DNA from: Nigrospora sphaerica
Lineage: Eukaryota > Ascomycota > Sordariomycetes > Amphisphaeriales > Apiosporaceae
Reading direction: 5' to 3'
DNA length: 64,000 bases
Assembly: GCA_018287875.1 (NCBI GenBank)
Contig: JAGVVL010000002.1
Coordinates: forward strand, 3,906,001 to 3,970,000
In this document: positions 45,741 to 58,230 of the stretch, one piece after another
How the letters are laid out: the number at the start of each line of letters is the position of its first letter
Numbering within the stretch: position 1 is the stretch's first letter
Notes under the pieces: generated by a model
Seen by the model: the letters and a program-made list of their open reading frames with translations, nothing else
Database searches by the model: none
What the model was told of the DNA's origin: nothing
Translations under genes and position numbers: made by a program

Positions 45741-45820
45741 TTTGGAGTGGTTTGGTGTGGTTTGGTGTGGTTTGGTGTGGTTTGGTGTGGTTTGGTGTGG
45801 TTTGGTGTGGTTTGATGTGG
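45741..45820 (+). repeat. 10-bp minisatellite TTTGGTGTGG, eight units
   Basis: Eight tandem copies of TTTGGTGTGG. The middle six (45751-45810) are identical; the first reads TTTGGAGTGG and the last TTTGATGTGG. The strand is pure G/T apart from those two A, so G-quadruplex formation is possible. No coding role. Confidence 0.95.
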
Positions 45821-46736
45821 TGTGTGTCGTGTTGCTTTCACGCCGCATCGTCCGGCCCGGGCCCTTTTTCCCCTCGTCTCATGACCCCCCGGCTTGTCAC
45901 GTTCCAAAAAACCCCGTCCTGCTTGTTTTTTCGTCCCGTTCCCGTTCACCCGCTGCAATACGAGTTCGGTGACGTGGCTAGGTTTGGCCCGGCTTTCCCG
46001 TTTCGCGCACGACGGAAGGGAGAAAAAAAAAGAAACAGGCCCCCGGCCGACGTGACGCGCGGCAGCGACACCGAGTCTAAAACACACATCCTAGCCCCGG
46101 CATCGTCGCCCATGCATCAAGACACGACCTCGATCCTCCCGTGCCAGCTTCACTAGAAAACCCGCCCTTTCCTCAACATGCCACCTGTACCGTTGTGAAG
46201 ATGCCGTCCCGACTTGTCACATGCGGAGCGCGCGTCACAGAAAGTACCTAAAGCAAGCGGATGATAATATAGCGTCTACTAGCAGAGTGAAAAGGGCTTT
46301 CTACTTGTCCTGTCACCGCCTCCCTTCTCTAACCCAATCTACACCCGGCCAGGCCACTCACCCAGGAGTTAACCGTGTACACCACTCTGTACCGCTAGCC
46401 CCTCCCTATGACTAAGAGGTCATGGTTCAGCTGCAGCATCGTGGCTTGTACACAGCACCTCCTACTCAGTGGTTGATTAGGGTGTAGCTGGTCAAGATCG
46501 GGTGCTTAGGCAACCCGGTTAGAAATGGGTCCAACACCGAGAATAGCAGTGATACAATGGTATGGTGAAAAGGACGGCACGAGAAGAAAGGGGGAGGGGG
46601 GATAAGGCTGTCTTCCCACCCTTTGCACCGTACCGCCGGGAGGTGGGAGGAGGAAATCAAGGTCTCGTTCCTCCCCGTGAGACCGTAAGCGACCCCAGCT
46701 GGCCGACGTGGAGAAAGACACGATGGCGCGCCCTAG

Positions 46737-47730
46737 TTAGTAGAGGCGCACCTCGAGGTCCGGCCGCCGCCGCGGGGCACGGTTCTCGCTCCGCAGGCGG
46801 CGGATGGTGCGATCGCGGGCCTCGGTCTCGGCCCGGGCGCGCCGCACCTGCGCGCGCTGCTCGAGGAGCTGGGCGACGACCTCGGGCGGCGCCCCGGTAC
46901 GTCTGTAGGTGCACGAACTCGTCGTACGCGCCGAGGCGGCCCAGCGCGCCCACGAGCGCCGCCACCAGCCGCACCAGCTAGCGGTGCAGCTCCTCGGCGT
47001 TGGCGGCCACCGCCTTCCACGCCCCCACAGCCGAGAGCCAGCGCGGGTCCACGTCCGGCCCCGCCCGCGGCGGGCCGCCGGGCGCCGTCACCACGACCGA
47101 CGGCCGGGATGGCGTGGTCGACCGATGCTTGACCGCCACCATGCATTCGGGGCCGGGGCCGGGACTGCCGACGCGCTCGGGTCGCCCTCGTCTCCCCTGC
47201 ATTCCCCGTGTTCCTCTTCCACGTAGCCCACGGGCGCCGGAAAGGGGGAGATAAGCTCGACTTCCTCCTAATAACAACCAATGATTAGTATTTACTTGTT
47301 AAACTCACCAGGTCATCGAGCGCCGGTTCTACCATCACAGTTAGTGAAAGGGGAGGATGGTGGATACTCCAAGCGCTGCTTACCTGTGAAGCAACCCATC
47401 CGAAACGCTTCCTCTGCGCCGCCGTTGGACCCACGGCCGGCTTCGAGTCCGACAGCGGCTCCTCGAAGCTCGACCTCCGTGGACAGGGATTCAACTCTTC
47501 GCGGATGAGTCCAAACGCGCGCGCAAAATCAGCACTGTCTGGCCCTGCGACGACAGCAGTGGCCGAAACGCGATCGAGACTGCTCGGCCGCCACGTGCCC
47601 TGTGGGCGAACCTCCCGCTCCCGATTCAGAGCATGATCTTATCCGCCAGCGTCAGCGGGTTCGAGTGCAGAGCTTCGTGTGCCCGCCCAAACGGTTCCGG
47701 GCGGATCGGTGCATGACTACGAGGCGGCAA
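46737..47730 (-). pseudogene. Decayed protein-coding gene, unknown family
   Basis: Successive minus-strand stretches read as convincing protein but in different frames. About 47715-47630: HEALHSNPLTLADKIML, then a stop. About 47629-47397: REREVRPQGTWRPSSLDRV to AAQRKRFGWVASQ. Next, intron-like borders flank a 20-nt exon (PALDDL). About 47265-47150: EEVELISPFPAPVGYVEEE. About 47140-46981: DPRWLSAVGAWKAVAANAEE, then LHR and TAG at 46978-46980. The frame continues as LVRLVAALVGALGRLGAYDE to about 46910. A shifted frame gives a coiled coil (PPEVVAQLLEQRAQVRRARA) ending at TAA 46737-46739. At least one nonsense change (probably CAG to TAG) and two or more frame breaks are needed, so an intact product is unlikely. 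Sequencing error or unusual splicing is the alternative. Confidence 0.5.
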
Positions 47731-48626
47731 GGGCTATCTGCCTTTGGAATCTGCAAGGTTACAGTCGCCGAAAGAGTGATAATCTTCGGTGCCGAGATGA
47801 CCAGCTCTGTGCCGTCCTACTTGGTCCTTTGCGTTTCTGAGGGGTGCTAGACCCTATAACACCGCGCCTCCGTACCCTTCGCGTAGCTCCCGGACCCCCG
47901 ACGTGCCAGCCACCCCTGTAGCCTCGTTTGGATAGATATCCCCCTCATGAGGCTCGTAGCCCAGATCGTCCCGGCTCACCAACTGGGTTTATGAGGTACG
48001 CTCCATCAGACGGACTCGGTGGAGATCTGGACATGACTGCTGAGCCTAGGCAGTCTTTCCAACGAGTGATGCGAGTCTTGCGGTTTGTCTAGTCAGCTTC
48101 AGGTTTGATTGACAGCGAGATGGTGCATCGAAATTCCGTTCCATCCAGTGCGCATGCCTCTATTTAATGGGCACGTCGCGGACCGAATCCTACTCTAGTC
48201 TTGTTCTTGCTCTAAATGCCAGCTAGGGTCTTTCTCCGCAAATGCAGAGTGCCAATAAAGGGAACGCAGCCCGACGATACAGTCGTTCAAAGTGATGGAA
48301 AGAGCCCTCTAACCATTGTCATCCTGCCCCCATAGTCGCCGGAGGACACAGACCCCGGTCTAGATGCGCCTCCGGTCGAGATTCCTACCTTTCCGATCTG
48401 CACTCTGCAGTTGGCAATATCTTATTGTAGAGAGCGCGGACAGACTTTCAACGTGATGTAAATCCGCTCCGCATATTTCCAGAAATGGAGGCACTGCGCA
48501 TGCTGCCACAAACTGCCTCGGGTTGGTGGTATTGATCTCGGCGATGCGAAGAAGCGGATGTGGCTGAAGTAGGCCTTTGTATCACTATCATGTTGTCAAT
48601 CCTGCAACTCTCATCATCGTCCACGC
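47731..48626. other. Intergenic
   Basis: Upstream side of the decayed gene and downstream side of HEI10; no further gene seen. Confidence 0.45.
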
Positions 48627-49948
48627 TTAGCGTCTACCTTGCGGCCTGGGAACGCCCATGTCGGGGATATGATCACCCCCTAGGCTGACTTTCAAGCCTG
48701 AACTCAGGCCCACGGTCGGGTACTTGTTTGCGTTTCGGCGATTTGAGGCCAGGGTACCCGTGGGTGTTCTGGCACTCGCTAAATGGTGAGGCGACAGAGG
48801 GAGTCCAGAAACAAGACCCGGAACCGAAGATATTCCAAGTCCTGCTGGCTGGCCAAGCCGTTGGCGATGGCTACAGGGCGTGATGGGTATGTCATTCGCT
48901 GTAAGTGTCAACTGCTGAATTCAACACACCATCTTTAGGACTTACTCTGTGCCCCCATCGTTCTTTGAAAGGACCTGTTATATCCCCACTTTATCTTGAG
49001 TCCTATACTCACCGTTAAAGTTATGGTTGTTTTGCAGCTGGCGAATTCGTCCCCTGTGTAGGAGAGCGGGCTCCTGGTACGCACCGAGATCGGTGCCCTG
49101 CACATTCGTAGGAACACCACCACCAATGCCCGCCATTACGCCCAGGCTTGTATCAGCGGCATCTTCAGCAGCGCCTTGTATGTGACCCATCATTGCCCTA
49201 TGCTTCAACTTGTCATAGAGCTCCTGGACCTGCATCAACTTTCGATTCTTTTCCGTGGCCATTTGAGCGAGTTCTTCGTTCTTCTTGCGCAATTTATCGT
49301 GGTCGAGATTGAGAGCTGCAAGGAAAGTTCAGAGCTCGCCTCGTCATAGAAGAGCAGCCACCGGAACGTACTGTTGACTCTTGTCTGGAGTGTCGTGATG
49401 TGGCTGTTTGCTTCGTTAATGACCTTGTCCAGATGCGCGCTAAGGGTTGAGTATTTCTCCGTGAGCGTCCTGCCGAGATGCTCTTGGTACACACTGCGAT
49501 GCAAAAGTTAACCACGACGAACAAAATGCCACTATGGGCTCGTTACGTACATTTCCTGCGTCGTTTGGTAGTCCCAGAAGCTGAGGGCTCTGCTCGCACA
49601 CTCCATGATGATTTGCGGACTAAGGCCGCTCAGCACGCTTGTCTTGTAATCCTCGCTAGGGTTGAGATCTGTAACGACAGCATCGTCCGGGTTGGATAGG
49701 TGCGTATTGCATGCTGGGCATGTATCGGCTTGTTCGCTCCGTCCCGTTGGACCCGCCAAGCCAAGACGAGAAGCGCATTCGGTGCAGAATATGTGACTTT
49801 TCCCGAAGACGCGACGTTAGAAAGCTTCGCACGAGAACAGGGATGGCTAGAAGGGTATCGAAATCCATCACCTGCAGGTTGTGACCAAGGCACGATCAGA
49901 TAGTTCCTTCCTACACTTGAGCGCATTGCACTTCAGCACATGGTCCAT
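48627..49948 (-). CDS. HEI10: HEI10/CCNB1IP1-type meiotic RING ligase
   Basis: Meiotic pro-crossover E3 ligase of the Zip3/HEI10 group, acting on the synaptonemal complex. Five minus-strand exons (49872-49948, 49551-49796, 49372-49493, 49013-49315, 48627-48898) join in frame to 339 aa. The RING spans about 6-55: LKCNALKCRKEL, VTTCSHIFCTECASR and TCPACNTHL. It is followed by NPSEDYKTSVLSGLSPQII and the family mark SRALSFWDYQTTQE. A coiled coil covers about 110-205 (LRKKNEELAQMATEKNRKL). The C-terminus holds HRQRLGQPAGLG and ends in GLSSGLKVSLG and a short basic tail, as in other HEI10 proteins. Spacing and residues match human CCNB1IP1 closely in the RING half. The gene should be induced in the sexual cycle; no regulatory site is claimed. 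Confidence 0.93.
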
Positions 49949-51360
49949 CCTGCCTTGTGGGACGAGTCAGGTAGACACGGCGTATCTGTTTGGTGTTTAA
50001 TGTTTCTTCAGCCTGATATAGGCCTCTCGGGCAACTATCGAATGCCGAACATGCAATTGTGAGTCGGATGTAGAAGAGTCGACAGGACAGGGCCACGGGG
50101 CCAACCTGCAGAACGCAGAATGGCTACCTGCGCCTGCAGCATCTTGTCCGAATGCGGACTCGTGGTCAGCCTGCCACTGCCAATTCGATGACCATCACAA
50201 AATGGCAGCTACGTCAATGATTATAGGGAAAGCACGTAGACGCCGTGCACACCCTAGGTAGGTACCTAAGTTATGTACTAAGGTGCGTTATGGAGGGCAA
50301 ACGGAGGACCTCGTAGATACTTGTCAACAAGAGGGCATATGTCTGTAACTACGCATGAAGAGATACATCTACGGACCCCAGGAAGAAACTCGATTACCGG
50401 ACCGAAGATTTGATTCAGAAGAAGACTCGAGGTCTTCACGCCCGTTTCCAGTTTTCTAGCAGGGGCGGCAAGCCCGACAAAATGCAATCACCCCACGGTT
50501 GCTTGAGAAAGCCTGCACAATCTTTGGCCTTTAATGGACATAAACATATGAGAGGCGGTCACTGAGGCTAAGTTGTGGACAATCTATAAAGATCCCGCAA
50601 AGAAAGACGCCGAGAACATCGACCTATGTAGTCTGTGACATTGTCGGGGAGGCCACAAGAGACGGCGAAGCCATTCTCTATCGTACCAAGGATTGGGGGT
50701 TTCACCTACATTTGGCACCACTTACAAATACAAACCCTGGGATAACCTCAAAGAAAGGCAGTGAAAATTCCGACCCACGCTTTTAGATAAGTATGTAAGT
50801 GATTTGAGATAGAAGGGCTGTTTGCTGATAGTGAATTTGGTTTCATAATTTCCACGTCCCCTGGCCTGGCCTGGCAACTACTACTTTTTTTATATTCTTT
50901 TTCTTGTGTCTTCGTAAACGAGCTTCTGGGCATGTATGGCCCTTTCCTAAAAAAAAGGAATTCTTGCTAAATTGTGCCGAAGTGGCCGTCGTAAGTAAGT
51001 GCATGTTCAGGAGTTTCGCTGTATTACTTGAAGGAACCATTGCTCATCCGATGAACTGAACTGGTTGCCTAAGGTTGTACCGTGGAACATTTACAGAAAA
51101 TAAAATAAAATGAGAAAGAGCAACAGGTTAAATGCAAAATCATCAAGAGGTTTTTGAAATCAGTAACCCTCTGCGAAAACTATTTGAGCACCCGTTTGTA
51201 CTCCCGCAAAAGCCAGGCTCTGCTCCCCAACAACGACCACCTTCATTCCACCCTCCGCTCTTCCTCATCCGCCCACAGGTCCAAGCCTCTCTCTTCCGCC
51301 GGAGAAAAATACCCAGGCCCTTCTGACCCTAGAAACCCGTGGCGAAACCATCTCGTCACG
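49949..51360. other. Divergent intergenic region, 1.4 kb
   Basis: Promoters of HEI10 (minus) and the small secreted protein gene (plus). Comparatively AT-rich around 50500-51150. No gene is supported. Confidence 0.5.
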
Positions 51361-51950
51361 ATGCAGGTGTTCTCCCTCCTCCCCCAGGCCGCCGTGGCCC
51401 TCGGCCTCCTCGTCGGCTCCGCCGCGGCCGACACCTTCATGGTCTTCTCGACCAAGACGACGGGCCAGCCTCGCCGCCAGCCCCAGTCGTACCAGTTCTT
51501 CGACGGGCCCGACGTCGCCTGGGTCGCCGGCGACCCCACGCCCGACTGCTTCAAGGCCATCCACGCCATGTGGTGGGACGCCCGCAACGACGTCAGCGGC
51601 GATAAGCACGGCGTCCGCATTGTCGGCGACGACATCGACCCCGACATCTTCGAGTGGAACACGCCCGACCAGGGCCACTACAGTACGTGCCTCCGTGCAA
51701 AAGTCCCCCTCCTGTTGCTAGTAATGGCTTGTACCTACCGGAGCTTCGAAAACCACAAAACTAACACCATCTTCTTCCCAATGTAGCCGTCTACAAGGAC
51801 CGCGGTTACGGCATCTATTCAACCTCGGACAAGCTCGTGGGCAGCTGCGTTCCGGACAACTACTACAAGTACCATTGCGATATGGGTGGCGATGTAAGCG
51901 CCGATGGCACGCAGGTCTTCTGGTGCAACTCGGACGCAATCCATTTTTGA
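51361..51950 (+). CDS. Small secreted four-cysteine protein
   Basis: Two exons (51361-51682, 51787-51950) give 161 aa. Residues 1-23 are a clear signal peptide (MQVFSLLPQAAVALGLLVGS, then AAA), with likely cleavage before DTF. The mature part of about 138 residues has four cysteines, in PDCFKA, GSCVPD, YHCDMG and FWCNSD, enough for two disulfides. It is rich in Asp, Trp and Tyr. No catalytic motif or family is recognised. Size, secretion and paired cysteines are what one sees in apoplastic or effector-like fungal proteins, but that role is only inference. The intron splits a Thr codon between GHY and VYKDRGYGIY. Confidence 0.8.
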
Positions 51951-52582
51951 GATCACGGGCCAAAGGATAACTTGAACAAGAGTGTTTAGCATGACCACAA
52001 TGCAGGCAGCGCTTCCCTAACGAGTGGAAAGCATCACACAATGCAGTTGCACCTTGTTCGTGGGAGTTTTGGTGTGGTACGCGTAGACAGGGATGGGGCC
52101 TTTCCTCCCCACTAGATGTTCAGGGCAACTCATGGACTTCATATTCCACCGCAATTGATTTCCAAAGGTAAACCGCAACCACCTATATGCGACGTGGCAA
52201 CTATTTCATTGATTATTTGAACCGCCTGCTCACGGAAAATCGTGACGATGGCCATGCCGACCAACCTTGGGATCGCTGGGCGGCGGGTCGTTGTCATAAT
52301 ATCGTTGCCCGGAAAAGCCATGTTGGGGGTACTCGTGCTTGGAAGAAGGCGCACCGAATTTCCTTAACATTCCGCTACTTGGGGGAAATAGTTATCAAAG
52401 TCAGGGCGCTCCAAATAAAACATGATATTGACCCCTTTGAATGAACCGTCACTGCGCAAGCAGTCATGGCCCTCTCAACCGTCTACCCCAAACGCCGCTC
52501 CTATTAAACCCGAACACGTGAGCCCGCTTTGCCTAGTGCGATACAATGTTCACGGCCGCAGGACGAGCGTCCATTTGTTGGC
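51951..52582. other. Convergent intergenic region
   Basis: 3' ends of the secreted-protein gene and SEC7; nothing else seen. Confidence 0.5.
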
Positions 52583-55500
52583 TTAGACCCGGGACATTCT
52601 CCGGTTGCCCACTTCGCCTTCTTCTTCTCCATGCCCCGACCCAGCAGCGCCGATTTCCGTGGCAGCGACACTAACAACGCTGCCCCTGCGGTCGCCAGAC
52701 ATGCCGTCAATGCCCAGAGCTACCTCGCCGACACGGCGCAGTACAGACAGCACTGCGCCTCGCAGGTCGGCGCTGACTTCCTTGGCCAGCAGCTCGACGA
52801 CGAGGGGGTAGAACGCGCGGAGGTGCTGCTCGAACTCCGTATCGGGCCACGTGGAATATCCCTCCAGCACGTCGACGACGACAGGCCGCCACGCCACAAT
52901 GTTGCGCTGTTGCGACTCCTCCTCGAGAGCGAGGTAGCCTTTGATCACGTCCTTGCAGAGGGGCAGTAGCGCCTTTTCTACCTCGGGCCGACTGTCGGCG
53001 CGCGAGGGCGACGTGTCGGCAAACATGCGGAAAAGGATCTGGATGTAGGTAGCAGCCGAACCGCTTTCCTGCTTCAACAGGTTGGGGGGTTGCTTCATAA
53101 AGCCCTCGCGCCAGAGGCGCATGCGGAGCTCCTTGTCGTTGTTGAATCGGCGCGCGAACAGGAACGACTTCTTGAGCAGAGCCATCAACCGCAACAGTTC
53201 GTTGGACGGGATCTGGGCGTAGACGGCGTCATTGGAGAACAGCTCGTTCACCGTCTCGATCATGAGGAGCTGCAAGACACAGCGGGATATGATTCGATTG
53301 AAGAAACGCCGCCGAGTCGCCGTGACGACGACGGGCTGCTGCTGCAGAGACGAAGCCGGCTTGTAGTCTTCCAACGCCGAAGCGGCCGTCGGGGTGATGG
53401 GCGCACGCAAGCCTTCGTCATCGGGACCAGGGGGCACCGCCGTTGAATCGGCCTCTGGCGCAGCCGCCTGCCCGTTCGCTTCGTTCCCATTGATCTTGAG
53501 CGGATTCTCTTCCCCTGCCGGCGCCTCTTCGGTGGGCGTCAGCGGGACCTCGAAGCCCAGGCCGTTGGGCGGCGGTGACAGAGCAGCCGGCGCGTTGATG
53601 GTAGCCGCCGAGAACAACTGATACGCCGTTGTTCTCTCGAAAAGCTCGCAGAAAGCACCCACGATCTTAGCCCAATGTTCCGTGGTAAACTTGAGGACAT
53701 TCTGCAAAATCAGCTGCTGCAGGCAGTTGCTACCGATCCGAGCGATGGTGTCGTTTTCTTGACAGATGCACAGTGCGAGCAGCTCCAGGAACCTATCAAG
53801 CATGTACTCGAGCGCATCGAAGTAGTGAGTGAAAAGGACGATCATGTTCCGAAGGGCCTGGATCATGGTTGTCGAGAGCCATACAGACAGTTCCTCATGG
53901 TTCAGGGCATTGGTCAGCTCGGGCCGCGACCGCAGAACCATAAAGATGGGATAAAGCTGTTGGCGCCAGAGAATATCCCAAAAGTCCGACGGAAAATCGC
54001 CTCCGTATTTGAGCAGAGCCTCGAAAAAGTAGTTCAGGGCATTGGACCGCACCTCCAGATCCTCACCGGTCATCAGGACATCATGGAAAGCAAACAAGAT
54101 GGGGAACCAGAAGCCCTCCTCGAGCGAGGTCCCTGCCTGCTGTCTTTGCAAGGCGTCGGGGGACTTAAGATTGTTGCCGTCAGGAGCGGCCCCATTGCTG
54201 TATTTTTGCGACAGGGGGCATTCCGGCATTTTGAGCATCCGGGGAATAATGGACTTGAGGGTCTCCATCGCCTGCAGGCTCTTCTTCTGGAACTTGATGT
54301 TCTTGGAGAACTCGGTCAAGCAGACCACCAGGTCAGTGAAGGCGCCCTGAGAGATGACGACGCCAAACCGTGTCCGGTAAACCAGGTTGACGTTCTCGAA
54401 GGCCAGTGCCACGATGGCCTCATGGGGGTCCCGCGCCGCCACTGTGAACACGCCAAACATGGTTCTCCATCCAGATCTGATGTTCTCGCCACGGGCCTGG
54501 ATCATCTGAACCAAGCAGCGGAGCGCCATGTCTTTGACGGTTAAGTTGTTTGAGTTTGACATGACGTGCTCGAACGGTTTGAGGAAGTCCTTTTGGAACT
54601 TGAAACCAGGGAGTTCCTCGATTTCCATGAAGCGCATCGACAGCTGCCGCAAGGAGTCGAGGGCGAAGTACACGCTGGCCGTGTTGACATGGCATCCCAC
54701 CTTGTTGAAGTGCTCGCCCAGCACCGCCCAGATGTTGGTCCACTCAAATCGCACACGGGTCATGTTGTAGTAGCTGATCTCTACAATCTTCTGCAAGCTG
54801 TAAGTGCGTGGCGAGTCGTTGGAGCCTGATACCTTGATTTCGTCCCAGCTAACTTCCGTGAGTGCCTTGGCGAAGTGGACTATGGCATCACCGTTGAGGT
54901 TGGCCGTGTTGCTGAATATCCGATCGACGCTCCTGATCACCTCATCGGACCTGCTCTCGAGGGCGATTTCCATGGAAAAGCCCCTTGACGCAGTATTGGC
55001 TCGGTTGCGATGTCGGCTCGATGCGGTCGATTTCCGCGATTCGTTCGTGTTGGTGCGCTCGGGCGGCACAAAGCGCGCCTTAGAGACGTCGGGGATGGCG
55101 CCTTCGTCTACTCCGCCCGAGATCAGCTGCAGCCGGTCAAGCTGGCTGATGCACAAAAGGATATCCTTCCATGACTCCCTCAGGTAGTTGCCCTCGGTCT
55201 GGCCCAGGTCGAGCATCGCCCGCAGGGCTTCGACGTGTTTAGCAAGTATCTCTTGCGGGTTGTTCAGATTGGTTGCATTTTTCAGCGCCGTCATAAAAGC
55301 CTCTCTTGGCGTCGACAGCTCAAACAGACATGCAATCCTGGTCGCCTGCTTCATTCCTTCGAGGCAAAGTTTGTTGACCTCGAGGTTTTGGGCCTTTTGC
55401 ATTTGGCCCGACAAGGCCGAGAAGAAGGACATCCACGTCACGTCAAACATGGGCCCAACATGGCGGAACGAAGTGGCAGGAATGAAGCGGATCCCCGTCT

Positions 55501-58230
55501 TCGCGGTGCGTTTCTGGTTGCGGAATAGGTTCTTGAACAGCTGTTCCGACCTCAAGGCAATCTCTTCAGATTGCTGCACGTAGGCTTCCCTCTGAAGATC
55601 GCGACCGACATTAGAGAAGGCCTGGCCGAGGCCGGCCGCAAAACCCGTAGACGGGGTGGGGGTTGAGCCGGCGGCCGCGGCAGCCTCCCGCTCACTCTTC
55701 AGTACGATCTCGTTACCGGCGATCTCATCGTATATGCCAATGAGGTACTCATCCGGCAGGTTGGCGTTGTCGTTAATGCCTCTGTTGTTCTTGATGAAGT
55801 CCTCCTTGGTCATGCGTCGCGCAATTTTAGAGCTGTGCAAATCCGTGTTTAGGAGGATGACCGAATAGGCCAGAACATAGGCCGTGTCGGCATTGGCAAA
55901 GGCATTGGGGTTGCCCATGACATAACGGTTGGCGAATTTGAGCATGAATCGATCAATCTTTTGGGCCTCGCCAGGCAGCCGGAAAGATTGCAAGAACTGG
56001 CGAAGAGCATCGACAAACCTCCTCTTGGTGAAGTTCATGGTGTCCACAAAGGCGTGCATAATCTCAATGTTCTTGGGTTCACCCTCACCAAGATACTCTC
56101 CGATTTGCGCCTTGTCGAGGCGTGGTTCTGAGATTAAGAACTTGGCAATGTCCTCCGGACTGTCGCTGGGAATGAAGCCACCTTGAAGCAGAAGTTTAAC
56201 GCCCTTTTTGGGCTTCTCGTTGAAGGCCCGGATAGCTTGCGTAAGAGCCGTCTTGCGCGCCTTCTCTTTCTCCAGCTGTGCAGGGTCGTCTTCCAGCACC
56301 GGCGTCGACGGGGGCAGGGGGGTGTCCATCCGGGAGACGCCCTCACTGGCAGATGGGTCAATCGATTCCCGGACGTCTTCCACAGAGCCGCGAATCTCGG
56401 CATCGAGGACGCCCGTATTGGCGTCCGGCCGACCTATTGACGACCAGTTCACGAGAGAGCGCAGGGCTTCCACAATCGAATCGAGGGCTGCCCGCTTGAT
56501 GACATATTCTTTGGGGACCTCGGGTTCGGCATCACTCGGCGGCGCAATGTGTACGACGGTGAGAGGCGGCGGCAGCATGCCCTTGAGTTGCCACTCGGTC
56601 CCGTTGCTCGGGTTGGATAGCTTGTCCTCGTACAACTGCTCCTGGGCCGAGGTCACGGCGACGGGCACACTCGCCATTCTGGAAAGATCCTCGACGATAG
56701 TCTGGAAGATGTTGGCGACGTTACTGTCGCAGTCGTAGTTCAAGTACAGCTCGACGAGGCCTCGGGGGTCGCCACAGAGCCGACCGAGAATATTAATGAA
56801 GCACAATTTCTGGGATAGGGGTGCCGTGCGCCTGGCGAGAAGCGCAAGGTAGATCTCGTTAAGGAAGACCTCGATCTCTTTCTACAGCCGGCGGGTCAGA
56901 TATAAGGAGCTTGGGGCACCAATTCGGGTAGACCTACCTTGAACGGTGCGCGCATGTACTTGAGCATCAGCCAGAAGATTTCGCAGCAGACGTCAAAAAC
57001 GCGATCCACCGAGCTGGCGCCGTTCCTCGTGATACTGAGGCATAGGTAGTATTTGATGGCCTGGAGGAAGCTCGTAGCTTCGTTGCTTTTGCTGTTGGTA
57101 ATAGTACAAATTGGAGAAGTGAAGACAAGGATGTAGTTGTTGAGCAGGGTGCGGATGAGGTGCAACGAGATCAGCTTGGAGCGCATAGGTTGGCCGCGTA
57201 TATCGTAGAGCTGGTCGGGCGGCAGGATCTTGGTGGAAAGGTTACAGAAGGAGCGGAAGACGAGGTAGGCATCCCGGATGTAAATCTCGTCTTCGGCGTC
57301 AAGGGATTCGGGGGTGTCTTCAGCGGTCTCGCCCACGGTCTGCTCGGAAACGCTTCTTGCTGCTTTCCTCGGCTTCAGTTTTGTCACCATTGTGGGGCCG
57401 TCGCCGAGATTGGAGTCGTCGAAGCTCTTTCTATGCTCAAGGTCCTTCAGGGTCAGCTTGGCGCCCTCATTGGCGGCCTCGGAAGGGGTGGCCTCGGAAC
57501 CACCGTCGTGTGTGCCTTCGTGGTTGCTCTCGCCCTCGCTCTCGCCCTCTCCATCGGTAGCCTGCGACGCATCTCCGTTGCCACGGGCTGATTCGGGGCC
57601 ATCGATAGCGACGTTGCTGGAGCTGTTCTTGAGCTTGGAGAGGTCGGTTCTGGCCTCTTTCATGTGCAGCCGCATCTTGACACGTTCAAAAACCATGCCG
57701 ACCATCTGCGTCAGCGTGCCCTGGGCCGCCTGCTGCGTGTCGGTGCTCCTCGATAGGAGGAAGACATTGTAGACCTGGCGCACCGCCTTTAGTAGGCCGG
57801 CGCCATGCACCACGATCTTGTCGTTCAGAACGGCGGCCAGGAGCGCCTGGACAATGTGGCGCTGCACGTCGACGGGGGTGGTCTCGCCTTGGAAGCAGTC
57901 GCATATGGTGTCGATGGCTCGGTCGATCAGCGGCGCGCCTTCGGCGCCGTCATCCTGCGGGGTGCCGGTGCTCGAGGGGCCCGAGAGATAGGACGAAGAT
58001 ATCAGCTTGCCGATGCAGTCGAGGACCGAGTTGGTCAATTGGGTGTTGTTGGACTTGGTCGCCAGCTGCAACGGCGCAAACACGACGTTGGGATCTGGCA
58101 GTTGCGTCCCCCCTTCTTTGACGGCAGTCAATGCCTTCTCAGCCAGCTCGGCGAGCTGCTTGTTCCTTTGCGCCTCCTTGGAGGCCTGGATGGCCTCCAG
58201 GGAGGACACGACGAAGACATGGGAGCTCAT
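52583..58230 (-). CDS. SEC7: Arf guanine-nucleotide exchange factor SEC7 (BIG family)
   Basis: Activates Arf GTPases at the trans-Golgi to drive vesicle formation. Exons 56938-58230 and 52583-56881, with a 56-bp intron, give 1863 aa, typical for fungal Sec7. The N-terminal DCB-HUS region covers about 1-620, including the LELYLNYDCDSNVANIFQ segment characteristic of the HUS box. The Sec7 domain spans roughly 655-845, with the glutamic finger in FRLPGEAQKIDRFM and the VILLNTDLHSSKI block. HDS domains follow, for example FEHVMSNSNNLTVKDMALRC. The start chosen is ATG 58230 (MSSHVFVVSSLEAIQ); an upstream GTG in the same frame is ignored. Confidence 0.95.

Larger units (their letters stand above)
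42933..46736. other. Gene-poor, simple-repeat-rich intergenic region, 3.8 kb
   Basis: No supported gene. Contains the poly-G run, two alternating purine/pyrimidine tracts and the 10-bp minisatellite listed separately. At about 44540-44610 there is also an imperfect array of CAACGGGCAAATGG-like units. Confidence 0.55.
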
